A DNA stretch of 64,000 nucleotides from an uncultured Colwellia sp. (GCA_913061475.1 CAJXUN010000014.1:23169-87168), one strand, 5' to 3'; shown: positions 8,748 to 16,887, counted from the stretch's first letter. The notes: generated by a model not told the origin, from the sequence alone. A program made the numbers and translations.

Positions 8748-9650
8748 TTATACCTGCTCAAAAAGCTTTTTACCTGCATCTAATAGGTGATGTACCGCAG
8801 GATGTTTTACTTTTCGTTCAGGTGAAATTAAATAAAAATGTTCAGTAATATCTGTCGTTCTGCCAATTAACTCAACACCAAACTGTTCAATGACATGTGT
8901 GTCTATTATGGTGGGAGCACAGAATACGCCATAACCCGCTTGACCAAAATATTTAGCTAACACTGAGTCGTCGAACTCGCCAATGATAATAGGTGAAATA
9001 CCCAGCTGATCGAACCATGAATTAACACTTAAATGTTGATTTGAACCTTCACCTGCCGTAAAAAAAGGTCTGTTATCTAAAGATTTAGGGAAATCGTCCT
9101 GCAGTTTTATCGCTAAGTCTTTATGGGCAAAAAAACTCAACCCACATTTACCTACTATGTGACTATAAGCTTTTAACGGCGACCCTATAGGCAGCGGTGT
9201 ATCACTTAGCACAGCGTCTAACTTATTTGTCGCTAGCTCGCCTAGTAAAATGTCTAAGCTGGTTTCTTTACAGACCAATTTAATTGAGTCATCCATAGTA
9301 TAAATTGCTTTTAGAAAGTTAAATGAAAACACCTTCGCGATGACATCAGTGACACCAATTGAAAAACGAAAGGCAAAATCCGTTGAATGATTTTTAAGAG
9401 AGTGCAGCAACTCATCTCCCAAGCTAAATATTTCTTGGGCATAACTTAGCGTTATATGCCCCATATCATTTAAGACTAAGCGCTTACCTTTTCTTTCAAA
9501 GAGACTGTAACCTAATTGATCCTCTAACAAGCTTAATTGAGCACTTAATGTTTGCGGTGTTATATGCATAACGTTTGATGCTTTAGCAATGCTGCCATGT
9601 GTCGCAATGGCGTGAAAGTACTGTAAATGATGGTAGTTAAGCTTTGCCAT
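8748..9650 (-). CDS. nhaR: NhaR, LysR-family transcriptional activator
   Basis: The 300-residue protein has an N-terminal winged helix-turn-helix (LNYHHLQYFHAIATHGSIAKA, TPQTLSAQLSLLE) and a two-lobed effector domain. It follows E. coli NhaR far past the HTH: VGVTD/VGVAD-type strand, LDAVLSDTPLP, KCGLSFFA, GEFDDSVLAKYFG, CAPTI and RTTDITEHFYLISPER..HPAV. NhaR activates the Na+/H+ antiporter gene nhaA in response to sodium. Here nhaA upstream in the divergent orientation is destroyed, so the regulator has lost its classical neighbour target but remains intact. TAGGA ribosome-binding site. Confidence 0.92.
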   Translation of the reverse strand: MAKLNYHHLQYFHAIATHGSIAKASNVMHITPQTLSAQLSLLEDQLGYSLFERKGKRLVLNDMGHITLSYAQEIFSLGDELLHSLKNHSTDFAFRFSIGVTDVIAKVFSFNFLKAIYTMDDSIKLVCKETSLDILLGELATNKLDAVLSDTPLPIGSPLKAYSHIVGKCGLSFFAHKDLAIKLQDDFPKSLDNRPFFTAGEGSNQHLSVNSWFDQLGISPIIIGEFDDSVLAKYFGQAGYGVFCAPTIIDTHVIEQFGVELIGRTTDITEHFYLISPERKVKHPAVHHLLDAGKKLFEQV

Positions 9651-9701
9651 AGTTATGTCCTAACGTAATTTTTTAACATTATTTTATCTCAGTAGAATAA
9701 T

Positions 9702-9752
9702 TATTATCAACTTTAAGTTGATAATATTGCAAGTATATACGACTTTTATTGT
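9702..9752 (+). promoter_or_regulatory. NhaR-type operator and composite site between nhaR and the nhaA remnant
   Basis: A 25-bp palindrome occupies 9702-9726: arms TATTATCAACTT and AAGTTGATAATA around a single T. It has the T-N11-A character of LysR-family sites. Downstream, 9734-9752 is the reverse complement of the 19-mer found at 5854-5872. A possible promoter for the old nhaA gene is TTGCAA (9727-9732), 17 bp, TGTTAT (9750-9755). The location in a regulator/target divergent gap is typical for autoregulation and activation. Confidence 0.75.
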
Positions 9753-9800
9753 TATTGTCGTTTGGCTATAAATAGGTTAACTTATTTAAAGAATACAGCT

Positions 9801-9987
9801 ATGGCAGAAAAAAAATTTGCAAGAATGGAAGCGATTTATTCAAACAGATGCTAGCTCAGGTATTTTTGAAGAGTAAGGACTTGCCTATCAAAAGCAAGTC
9901 TAATTTGGCGTATTAGTTGGCTCGTTAGTTTCAGCGATAGTAGGTGCCTATTTACTTCGAAAACCATCAAATAAATTAATCACTAAC
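9801..9987 (+). pseudogene. nhaA: Remnant of Na+/H+ antiporter gene nhaA (large internal deletion)
   Basis: The stub starts at an ATG giving MAEKKFARMEA. After a +1 shift it continues as FIQTDASSGIF, the N-terminal pattern of NhaA. It then jumps, in the same frame but through stops at 9874 and 9901, to FGVLVGSLVSAIVGAYLLRK, which is the C-terminal helix of NhaA. A normal nhaA is about 1.15-1.2 kb, so about 1 kb is missing. Position, divergent from nhaR across a shared operator, supports the identity. Confidence 0.85.
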
Positions 9988-10000
9988 CAAGGAAAAAACA

Positions 10001-10462
10001 ATGAAAAAATTATTGCGTCAAATGCTTAAGTTAACCGTTGTCGGTCTAATACTAACACCAGCAGTAGTACTGGCAGACTTTAAGTCAGACATCATTGCCT
10101 CTTGCACGGCATATCAGCAAGGTTATGACAAAAAAGAGATAAATGCCTGTAAGCTATATATTGATGGATTTATTGACTCATCTTTACTAACAGAAGATGC
10201 CGCAATACAAACCCAAGCAATGATAGCGAGCAAGCCACGAGAACAAAGTGCCTTCTTAATGCGTGCCTATAGAACCCGTGTTAATGACCCCGCTTTTTTA
10301 AGTAACCATAAAGAATATCAATTTTGTATTCCTCGTGAATACGACCGAAAAGTTGTTGCATCCGGTATTGCTAAGTCGATGAATATAAAACTATTAGCAG
10401 ATAAGCCACTAAAAGAAGTGCTGCTTGAAACCTTGATCGCAGACTACCCTTGTTCACAGTGA
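10001..10462 (+). CDS. Secreted small protein, Rap1a/Tai-like
   Basis: This 153-residue protein has a clear signal peptide (cleavage probably after VVLA at about residue 25). The mature part contains SCTAYQQGYD, CKLYIDGFIDS and YQFCIPREYD. Paired cysteines and a CxxY...G.xDG then FC.P pattern resemble Rap1a/Tai periplasmic immunity proteins. No type VI effector is nearby, so an immunity role is not supported by context. It begins 14 bp after the nhaA remnant, with a good AGGAA ribosome-binding site. Could simply be a Rap1a-fold protein of other function. Confidence 0.5.
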   Translation: MKKLLRQMLKLTVVGLILTPAVVLADFKSDIIASCTAYQQGYDKKEINACKLYIDGFIDSSLLTEDAAIQTQAMIASKPREQSAFLMRAYRTRVNDPAFLSNHKEYQFCIPREYDRKVVASGIAKSMNIKLLADKPLKEVLLETLIADYPCSQ

Positions 10463-10496
10463 AGATAAATTTTAATTTTTATGTTTTTAATAATTA

Positions 10497-10535
10497 ATAC
10501 CAAACGGATTAGCTAATCGTTCGATTGGTATAAGA
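10497..10535. repeat. Palindromic element with ATACCAA/TTGGTAT arms
   Basis: ATACCAA and TTGGTAT enclose a self-complementary GATTAGCTAATC centre. The same outer arms enclose a different GC-rich hairpin at 57629-57672. It sits just before the ribosome-binding site of the HPF-like gene and could be a terminator for the preceding gene. Confidence 0.45.
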
Positions 10536-10542
10536 GGTGTTT

Positions 10543-10908
10543 ATGGAATTAACTATTACTGATTTAAATACAGGTCTTTCTAATGAAAACTTATTGCGTA
10601 TCCAACAAAAAACACGTCGCATGTTCGATAAGCTTTGTCATAGAGTTAATAGAATTAAAGTTACAATAGATGATATTAATGGACCCAAGGGTGGTAAAGA
10701 TAAGCACTGCCGTGTTGTAATTCATGCTATAGGTATGCCTGACGTTGTTATTACTGATAATCAAACCTCAGTGATGTCGGCGGTAAATACATCGTTATCA
10801 AGAGCAAAAATAACACTACTTAGAAAAGTTAAGCGTAAGCAGAAAAACACGCCTGTTTGGGCAGAAAAGCCTCTGGATGCAGAACTACAAAAGTATATGG
10901 ATTTATAA
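10543..10908 (+). CDS. HPF/RaiA-like ribosome-associated protein
   Basis: The 121-residue product resembles the sigma-54 modulation/ribosome hibernation family. It has the beta-strand VNRIKVTIDDINGPKGGKDKHCRVVIH followed by a helix (SVMSAVNTSLSRAKITLLRKV). Related short proteins bind the 30S subunit and stall translation in stationary phase or stress. The ORF track begins at GTG 10537, but AAGAGG sits at 10532-10537, so ATG 10543 is better placed. Whether it is a true hibernation factor or a paralogue is not clear. Confidence 0.75.
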   Translation: MELTITDLNTGLSNENLLRIQQKTRRMFDKLCHRVNRIKVTIDDINGPKGGKDKHCRVVIHAIGMPDVVITDNQTSVMSAVNTSLSRAKITLLRKVKRKQKNTPVWAEKPLDAELQKYMDL

Positions 10909-10920
10909 CCCACTAAGTTT

Positions 10921-10959
10921 TTAATTCTGCGCGCTAACAGCTTGTTACTGCGCAGTTAA
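10921..10959 (+). terminator. Hairpin between the HPF-like and CBS genes
   Basis: CTGCGC and GCGCAG arms enclose a second stem TAACA/TGTTA with a GCT loop, separated by 2x2 unpaired bases. It begins 12 bp after the stop. There is no long T-run, so it may be a weak terminator or an attenuator of the CBS gene. Confidence 0.45.
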
Positions 10960-10987
10960 TGTATACTATATTTTGGAGTGTTCAGTT

Positions 10988-11623
10988 ATGTTTGCTATCT
11001 ATACACCTAATGGAAGGACATTTTCGGGAACACTTGAAGGACTTCGACAAATAGAAAAGTCGAATAGGGTGAATGTAGCTAATAAACATCAATTTCTAGA
11101 TGACCTCCAAGAAGCCACCGGGAAAAAGTATCAGGTCACAACTACCTCGGTAAATGCTTATAAAAAAGCGATTAAAAAACAAGATGAAATAGCTCCTATT
11201 CATCATGCCTATCAAATAATGACATCTCCTGTGGAAGTGCTTCGAGGTGATAATGTTTTAGCAGTCGCTATCGATAAATTGAAAAACTTCTCCTACCAAG
11301 TATTCCCTGTTGTCGACAGCAGGGGGCAACTCATGGGTACACTATCAAGACAACATATTTATGAGTATATTTTAAGAAACAAAACTGTTTACCATGAAAA
11401 AAATAAACACAAAACTCTGGCTGAGCTATTTTTAAATGAAAAGTCAAAAGCATATTCAGCTGAGCCCGTTACCGACATTAGACGTATTGCCGCATTATTT
11501 ATCGAAAATAAACTTAACAGTATTTGTATTATTGAAAGTACCGGTAAAATCGTTGGAATTGTTTCAAGAACTGACATCGTGAATGCTACCATTAAAGAGC
11601 CGCCATTATCTTTATGGTGCTAA
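10988..11623 (+). CDS. Protein with two CBS domains
   Basis: I place the start at ATG 10988 because a GGAG motif lies about 9 nt before it; the ORF-track TTG start would swallow this site. The product has 211 residues. The N-terminal 75 residues are of unknown type. Two CBS modules follow (about 80-130, IMTSPVEVLRGDNVLAVAI...FPVVDSRGQLMGTLSRQHI, and about 150-205, ...SICIIESTGKIVGIVSRTDI). CBS pairs bind adenine nucleotides and sense energy state. No catalytic domain is attached, so it is probably a regulator of unknown partners. Confidence 0.8.
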   Translation: MFAIYTPNGRTFSGTLEGLRQIEKSNRVNVANKHQFLDDLQEATGKKYQVTTTSVNAYKKAIKKQDEIAPIHHAYQIMTSPVEVLRGDNVLAVAIDKLKNFSYQVFPVVDSRGQLMGTLSRQHIYEYILRNKTVYHEKNKHKTLAELFLNEKSKAYSAEPVTDIRRIAALFIENKLNSICIIESTGKIVGIVSRTDIVNATIKEPPLSLWC

Positions 11624-11942
11624 TTTGCGAATGACTCAATAGTTAACTCGTTGAAGTAAAGGTTTTTTGATAGGACTTTATTACGGTAACTTACGTCATT
11701 TCAGCAATTTTATATGCTACTTGGTTATCTAATAAAGATTTAAGCGGTTTTCTAAAACACCACACAGTAAAATTTATAACACTTCCCCTCGTAAAATATC
11801 CATTAGTCATTCGACACAGATTCAATAATAAAACTTACAATTTTATCTTTAAATTTCAATGCCTTTAGCTAAATATATTAACGCTTGGAAAACCTTGTTT
11901 AAACATTCACTTCATACGTAGTACATGTTGTCTTTTCGTAAA
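11624..11942. other. Intergenic with a degenerate dispersed-repeat copy
   Basis: At 11723-11758 GGTTATCTAATA, then TTTAAGCGGTTTTCTAAAA, matches the right two-thirds of the palindromic element at 4351-4397. The left arm (TTTTATATGCTACTT) is decayed. I see no coding sequence with a ribosome-binding site here. Confidence 0.5.
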
Positions 11943-12006
11943 AACTAATTAATTAGTTGATAGATAAAAAATTGCACGCTATAGTATTTAAAACTAATTC
12001 ATTAGT
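11943..12006 (+). promoter_or_regulatory. blaI promoter with two BlaI-type operators
   Basis: Operator 1 is the perfect palindrome AACTAATTAATTAGTT (11943-11958). Operator 2 is ACTAATTCATTAGT (11993-12006). Between them lies a good promoter: TTGATA (11957-11962), 17 bp, TATAGT (11980-11985). Operator 1 overlaps the -35 and operator 2 covers the likely start point, a standard way for a BlaI dimer to repress its own operon. Confidence 0.8.
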
Positions 12007-12029
12007 AGATAAATAAAAAGGTGTAAATA

Positions 12030-12425
12030 ATGGCTCGAAGTAAATCTAATCAATTAACCGATGGTGAACAAAGTATTATGGAAGTGCTGTGGAAAAATGG
12101 TCAAGCGTCAGTGCGCGAGATCACCGACGCCTTATCAATTGAAAAACAAACCGCATACACCACAGTGCAAACCTTATGTAAAATTTTAGCTGAGAAAGGC
12201 TATGCTGACTTTCGAAAAGAGGGAAAAGCGTTTATTTATGTGCCCAAAATAACCCAAAAAGAAGCGCGTCAAAGCGCGCTAACCTCAATGCTCAATAAAT
12301 TTTTTGGCGGTTCTCCTAAAGTATTAGCGCAGCACTTAATGCAAGAAACCGATATTGATATTGATGATTTAGAAGCGTTGCAACGTCAAATTGACGAAAG
12401 CCAGATTGATGAAAGTAAAGACTAA
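12030..12425 (+). CDS. BlaI/MecI-family transcriptional repressor
   Basis: This 131-residue protein has the BlaI winged helix: LTDGEQSIMEVLWKNGQASVREI, KQTAYTTVQTLCKILAEKGY, then RKEGKAFIYVPKITQKEA. The C-terminal dimer helix is present but followed by an unusual acidic tail. BlaI repressors bind twofold operators and are cleaved after a membrane M56 protease is activated. That protease is encoded 22 bp downstream. Two operators and a promoter are visible just upstream. No beta-lactamase is nearby. Confidence 0.9.
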   Translation: MARSKSNQLTDGEQSIMEVLWKNGQASVREITDALSIEKQTAYTTVQTLCKILAEKGYADFRKEGKAFIYVPKITQKEARQSALTSMLNKFFGGSPKVLAQHLMQETDIDIDDLEALQRQIDESQIDESKD

Positions 12426-12447
12426 GCAATAATTCGGGGGCAAGGCT

Positions 12448-13989
12448 ATGATGATTGAATATACCTTATTAACCACTTTAGCTTTTCACCATCTGGTGAT
12501 TGGCGGCATATTATTTACCGTGTTGGCATTGTTAAACAAGCTAGTAGCATCCAGTGCAGAATTACGCAGTTGGTTGTGGATGACCGCGTTTATTATTTCA
12601 ACCTTAGTACCGTTTACTCTAATTACCGATGGCAATGAGCAAAACCTGCTATCAGTTGCCGCTGAAACTAAGCTTGTTGAGGCTAATGCTGATGATAAAA
12701 CTGCCTGGCTGAATAATCAACAGGTCACTTTGCCAGACGCGAGTTGGCATTTACCTAGCGAAGTTGTCTTTAATTTTTCCTTTCTCTTAACCTTAGCGGT
12801 TGCGCTTTGGCTGCTAGGTAGCCTTTGGCGAACGATTATGGTTGCCTCATCATACCTGAGAACAAGGCAGTTAATTAACGTGACTATCGAACATGCACCA
12901 GCATTATCACAGCATATTTCGGTCGCTGTTTTTACCTCAACTAAGGTTTCTTCACCGTTAGTGGTGGGTTTAATTAAGCCCAAGATAATTATTCCTAATA
13001 GCATTACTGAGCAATTGCCGCATGAGCAATTAAGCGCAATTGTCTTGCATGAATATGCGCACATCAAACGTAAAGACAATTGGTTTGGTTTGTTTCAAGA
13101 GCTGATCGCCATTTTATTTTGGTGGAGCCCGGTTATTCGCGTGTTAAACAAGCAAATCCATGTTGAACGTGAAATAGCCTGTGATTTACGTGCAGTAGCG
13201 CAGATGAAGAATAGTAAACAATACGCACAATCTTTAATTGATTGCGCAAAACTAATGGTAATAGAGCAACGGAGTGTTTTAGCGATGGGCTTATTCAGTA
13301 AGAAAAAAGAACTTAATTATCGTGTTGGCGCCATATTAAAAAGTAACGGCATTAAACGACCTAAAATCACTATGGTTGCTGCGCTTTGTGTTGCCTTGAT
13401 TGCGACAACTATTCAGGCAACGCAAGTTTTTTCACCAAAAATCAGCATCAAACACACCATTGCTGATGCGCGACATTATTCGCTATTGCCTGAACGTGAA
13501 AGCCTTTTGTTAATTAATGCTGTGGCTCGTAATGACATCGATACCATTAAAGCCTTGCAGCAAAGTGGCGTTGATATTAATGTTCCAGCACTTGGCGATG
13601 GCACCGCACTTATTATCGCGGTAAAGCGAGATAACAAAGCTATGGTACAAGCGCTGATCGACTTAGGCGCCGATGTTGATCAATCATCAAGTGGAGACGG
13701 TAATCCATTAATCACTGCGGCCATGAATAACAACCTTGAACTTGCCGAGCTACTGCTAGATAACGGTGCTGACGTTAATGCGATTGTGCCAAGAGATGAA
13801 ACCCCACTGATTAACGCTAGTTACTTTGGCTATTATCAGATGACTGAATTACTGATTAATCGCGGTGCTGATGTGAATTTAGCAGTTACCACGGGCATGT
13901 CAGATCGTTATCAAGTTCGATCGCCGCTCAACCGCGCTCGCAACCCACAAATTAAAGCCTTATTAGTTGCTAATGGCGCTGCAGAATAA
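12448..13989 (+). CDS. BlaR1-type M56 metallopeptidase with C-terminal ankyrin repeats
   Basis: The first 345 residues are a BlaR1/MecR1-like membrane protease: hydrophobic segments near 10-30, 40-60 and 110-130, the zinc motif HEYAH at residues 201-205 followed by IKRKDNW, an ERE-type helix (HVEREIACDL), and a last membrane segment near 305-325. Instead of a penicillin-binding sensor domain, residues of about 345-513 form four to five ankyrin repeats (NDIDTIKALQQSGVDINV, NKAMVQALIDLGADVD, NNLELAELLLDNGADVNA, YYQMTELLINRGADVNL). By BlaR1 topology these face the periplasm, implying a protein or peptide ligand rather than a beta-lactam. Confidence 0.88.
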   Translation: MMIEYTLLTTLAFHHLVIGGILFTVLALLNKLVASSAELRSWLWMTAFIISTLVPFTLITDGNEQNLLSVAAETKLVEANADDKTAWLNNQQVTLPDASWHLPSEVVFNFSFLLTLAVALWLLGSLWRTIMVASSYLRTRQLINVTIEHAPALSQHISVAVFTSTKVSSPLVVGLIKPKIIIPNSITEQLPHEQLSAIVLHEYAHIKRKDNWFGLFQELIAILFWWSPVIRVLNKQIHVEREIACDLRAVAQMKNSKQYAQSLIDCAKLMVIEQRSVLAMGLFSKKKELNYRVGAILKSNGIKRPKITMVAALCVALIATTIQATQVFSPKISIKHTIADARHYSLLPERESLLLINAVARNDIDTIKALQQSGVDINVPALGDGTALIIAVKRDNKAMVQALIDLGADVDQSSSGDGNPLITAAMNNNLELAELLLDNGADVNAIVPRDETPLINASYFGYYQMTELLINRGADVNLAVTTGMSDRYQVRSPLNRARNPQIKALLVANGAAE

Positions 13990-14112
13990 TGCACTTTCAA
14001 TGTCTAGCCTATCAACAGCAAGCGCCCTGATTAGCAAAACGCTATAAGCCTAAGTGCTGGTTAAGCCATTAAGCTAAATCACTAACACCATTTAAACACT
14101 ATTGACGAAATT

Positions 14113-14146
14113 CTAAGCTAATTAATCCTATGGGCTCTTAGCTTAG
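14113..14146. repeat. Inverted repeat upstream of the MBOAT gene
   Basis: CTAAGCTAA and TTAGCTTAG form 9-bp arms with a 16-nt loop. The left arm runs into CTAATTAAT, which matches part of the BlaI operator AACTAATTAATTAGTT. It may be the blaR terminator or a weak BlaI half-site. Confidence 0.4.
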
Positions 14147-14226
14147 CCAAACTCGTGCTAAAGAAAGGAAAATCATTATGTTTTGTAGAAAACTTATCAC
14201 AAACATTAATCAGCAAGGAGGCCGAG

Positions 14227-15639
14227 ATGATATTTAATACACCGATATTTTTCTGGTTTTTTACCATCTTTATTCTGTTTTATGGTTTTGTTTTTTTAAA
14301 GCAAAAACCTAAAGTTTATTTAATTTTAGTTGGCAGTTTAATTTTTTATGGCGCATGGAATTATAGTTTTATTCCGCTGTTAGTCGGTAGTGGTATTGCT
14401 GACTACTTTATTGCTCAAGCTATATACAACGCCTCATGCCAGGTTAAGAAAAAGCAATGGTTAAGCTTGTCGATTATTTTAAATTTAGGGCTGTTGGCCA
14501 TTTTTAAGTATGCTGACTTTGCTATCAATTCTGTCTCTGCGCTACTGACCACAATAGGTTACAACGCGTCCTTGGAAACCTTGGGCTGGGTGCTGCCTGT
14601 GGGTATTTCGTTTTATACCTTTCAAAGTTTAAGTTACACCATTGATGTTTATCGTGGTGACATGAAGCCGCGTAAAGGTTTAGTCGAATTTATTGCTGCA
14701 CTGTCATTTTTTCCACAACTTGTTGCGGGTCCTATTCTACGTGCAAGTCATATTTTACCGCAAATGCATGCTATCGCCTTGCCAAAATGGCAAGCGGTGA
14801 AACACGGTTTTTTATTGATCACTGTTGGTCTTATTAAAAAAACCGGTGCTGATTTATTGGCGATACCGGCGCAAAAAGCTTTTGAGGCGAAAGAAGCGAT
14901 AAGTACCTTGGAGCTTTGGACTGGTGTATTGGCTTTTGCCGGACAAATATACGGTGACTTTTCAGGTTATACCGATATGGCCATTGGTATTGCGCTGATA
15001 TTAGGTTTTAGTATTCCGTTAAACTTTAGAGTGCCTTATTTTGCTAAGTCACCGGTTGATTTTTGGCGTCGCTGGCATATTTCCTTATCTTCATGGTTGC
15101 GTGACTACCTATACATTTCATTAGGCGGTAATCGGCATAATCAGCGTACGCGTAATGTATTTCTGACTATGTTGCTAGGTGGTTTGTGGCATGGCGCCGC
15201 ATGGACGTTTGTCGCTTGGGGGGCTTTTCATGGCGCTATTATCACCGCGACACATTATTTAGCTAATTTGAAAATATTTGCTCGCTTTAATCAATCAAAC
15301 ACCTTACTGGTTGGTTTCATTAAATGGGCCATAACCTTCTACTTAGTGCTGATTGGTTGGGTGTTTTTTGCCGCCAATGACTTAACTTCAGCGCTGAGCA
15401 TCATTGTTAACTTACACGTACTCAACTCATCTATTGCCTCAGGCAGTAACGCTGTAACTATTTTTGTTATCACCAGTGTTTGGGTGTTACTTGTGCATGT
15501 CATGGATTTCTACGTGATAAAAGGCGCAGATAAACTCGAAAGTAAACCTTGGTTATTCTGGTTGCTAATGATGTTGGGACAGGGCATCTGTTTATTTATC
15601 GGGGAGCCAAGTAATGAGTTCATCTATTTCCAATTTTAA
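14227..15639 (+). CDS. MBOAT-family membrane O-acyltransferase (AlgI/DltB-like)
   Basis: The start is set at ATG 14227 because a strong AAGGAGG sits 6-12 nt before it; the ORF-track start is 24 codons too long. The 470-residue product has about ten hydrophobic segments and the MBOAT landmarks: YTFQSLSYTIDVYRG, LVAGPILRA, DFWRRWHISLSSWLRDYLYI and GGLWHGAAWTFVAWG with the catalytic His. AlgI-type proteins carry acyl groups across the inner membrane for O-acetylation of polysaccharide or wall polymers. An SGNH-like partner overlaps its 3' end. No polysaccharide synthase genes are in the window, so the acceptor is unknown. Confidence 0.9.
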   Translation: MIFNTPIFFWFFTIFILFYGFVFLKQKPKVYLILVGSLIFYGAWNYSFIPLLVGSGIADYFIAQAIYNASCQVKKKQWLSLSIILNLGLLAIFKYADFAINSVSALLTTIGYNASLETLGWVLPVGISFYTFQSLSYTIDVYRGDMKPRKGLVEFIAALSFFPQLVAGPILRASHILPQMHAIALPKWQAVKHGFLLITVGLIKKTGADLLAIPAQKAFEAKEAISTLELWTGVLAFAGQIYGDFSGYTDMAIGIALILGFSIPLNFRVPYFAKSPVDFWRRWHISLSSWLRDYLYISLGGNRHNQRTRNVFLTMLLGGLWHGAAWTFVAWGAFHGAIITATHYLANLKIFARFNQSNTLLVGFIKWAITFYLVLIGWVFFAANDLTSALSIIVNLHVLNSSIASGSNAVTIFVITSVWVLLVHVMDFYVIKGADKLESKPWLFWLLMMLGQGICLFIGEPSNEFIYFQF

Positions 15640-16837
15640 CACGTCAGGAATACCGACTATGACATCAAGAAAAATATACCGAAAAACTTTGCTGGCCATT
15701 GGCCTGTGTATGCTATGTGCGCTGGGTATTATTCAGTTAATTTTAAACGCTATGGGCGCGAATTCTCAAGGTGTGCTTGGCCGTGTAACTGAGGCCAGAG
15801 CAGCACTGCCGGCGATCGTAAAAGAGCCGAAAGACTTAGTGATGTTTTTTGGCTCATCGATGACACGAGCAGGCTTTTCGCCGCGTCAATTTGATCGAGA
15901 TGCAGCGGCAGTGGGCAAGTCAGTTACGTCATATAACTATGGCTTTGGTGGTTTAAACCCTTATTTTCAAGATTTTCTCTCACGTCGCATTAGCGAAGAG
16001 TTTATCGCGAGTGATCGTAAGTTGAAGTTAACCATGATCGAATTCAATCCGTTTCAAACGACAAAAACCCGTTGGCAGCGGGCGCAGCCAGTTTTAGATT
16101 CGTTTTTGACCTTGCTAGCGACAGATCACGAATTACTTGAAATAGGTAAGAATGATTTAACCCGCGGTATTCGCTTATTTAATATTAAATACTTACGTGG
16201 CAATATTTCAGCTGAAATGATCACCAGTTTTTTTGGCCGCGGCATGTTTCCACCGCAAGCTCATCAAACTTATAAAGATGATCAACAAACCATTGATGAA
16301 CGTCGTCGCTTAGGCCAATTACTTAGTGCCAAATTTGATGAAGAATATCCTAATCATAAAAATGCAGCCTGGAGTTCGCCTTGGCAAGGTGGCGGCACTA
16401 TACCTGAAGAGCGTTCAGCAGAAACCTTAGCGATATTTAATGACTATTATGCGGTAACGCAAACGGACAATGCGATGAAAAACGATCGTTTAAGTCGCAT
16501 TCGCAGTGCTGATATTGAAGAGCTCAATTTTGAGCCATTACTGGTGGAGCATTTCATTAATATTATTAAGAACTTTCAAAAAATATCTCAGCATGTGGAA
16601 GTGATGATGTTACCGAAAAACTCGAGATGGATTCATACCACCCCAGCAGCGGAAGCACGCCTTGCTAAAGTAGTTAAACAGATAGAACTAGCGACAGGCC
16701 TTAAAATGAAAAACCATCAAAATATCGATGAAATCACCTCAGACATGTATCGTGATACCACTCATTTGTCGCGTTACCGAGGTGATGTTGCCTATACAAA
16801 TTATTTACTGAAAGCCTATGCGCCGTTGTTAGAATGA
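15614..16837 (+). CDS. SGNH-hydrolase-like periplasmic partner of the MBOAT protein
   Basis: The start overlaps the MBOAT gene by 26 bp; GGGGAG precedes ATG 15614, though ATG 15659 is also possible. A signal anchor (LLAIGLCMLCALGIIQLIL) is followed by the block-I serine motif LVMFFGSSMTRAGFSP, a GFGGLNP oxyanion-type segment and the C-terminal D-x-x-H motif DTTHLS. This SGNH layout and gene pairing match AlgJ/AlgX or DltD-like enzymes, which pass acyl groups from the MBOAT protein to the final acceptor in the periplasm. Length is 407 residues. Confidence 0.75.
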   Translation: MSSSISNFNTSGIPTMTSRKIYRKTLLAIGLCMLCALGIIQLILNAMGANSQGVLGRVTEARAALPAIVKEPKDLVMFFGSSMTRAGFSPRQFDRDAAAVGKSVTSYNYGFGGLNPYFQDFLSRRISEEFIASDRKLKLTMIEFNPFQTTKTRWQRAQPVLDSFLTLLATDHELLEIGKNDLTRGIRLFNIKYLRGNISAEMITSFFGRGMFPPQAHQTYKDDQQTIDERRRLGQLLSAKFDEEYPNHKNAAWSSPWQGGGTIPEERSAETLAIFNDYYAVTQTDNAMKNDRLSRIRSADIEELNFEPLLVEHFINIIKNFQKISQHVEVMMLPKNSRWIHTTPAAEARLAKVVKQIELATGLKMKNHQNIDEITSDMYRDTTHLSRYRGDVAYTNYLLKAYAPLLE

Positions 16838-16867
16838 TCGAACAGAAAAATCGCTCCTGACTTTGTT

Positions 16868-16887
16868 AACTCTGTTGAGTTTTTTTG
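16868..16887 (+). terminator. Possible terminator after the MBOAT/SGNH operon
   Basis: Short stem AACTC/GAGTT with a TGTT loop directly followed by a run of T. The stem is weak but the T-tract and its place 31 bp after the stop fit. Confidence 0.45.

Noticed and set aside
10001-10462. Type VI secretion immunity gene
   Set aside because: The fold hint is Rap1a-like, but no effector or T6SS gene is nearby.
12030-13989. Beta-lactam resistance regulator
   Set aside because: The penicillin-binding sensor domain is absent and no beta-lactamase or PBP gene is adjacent.
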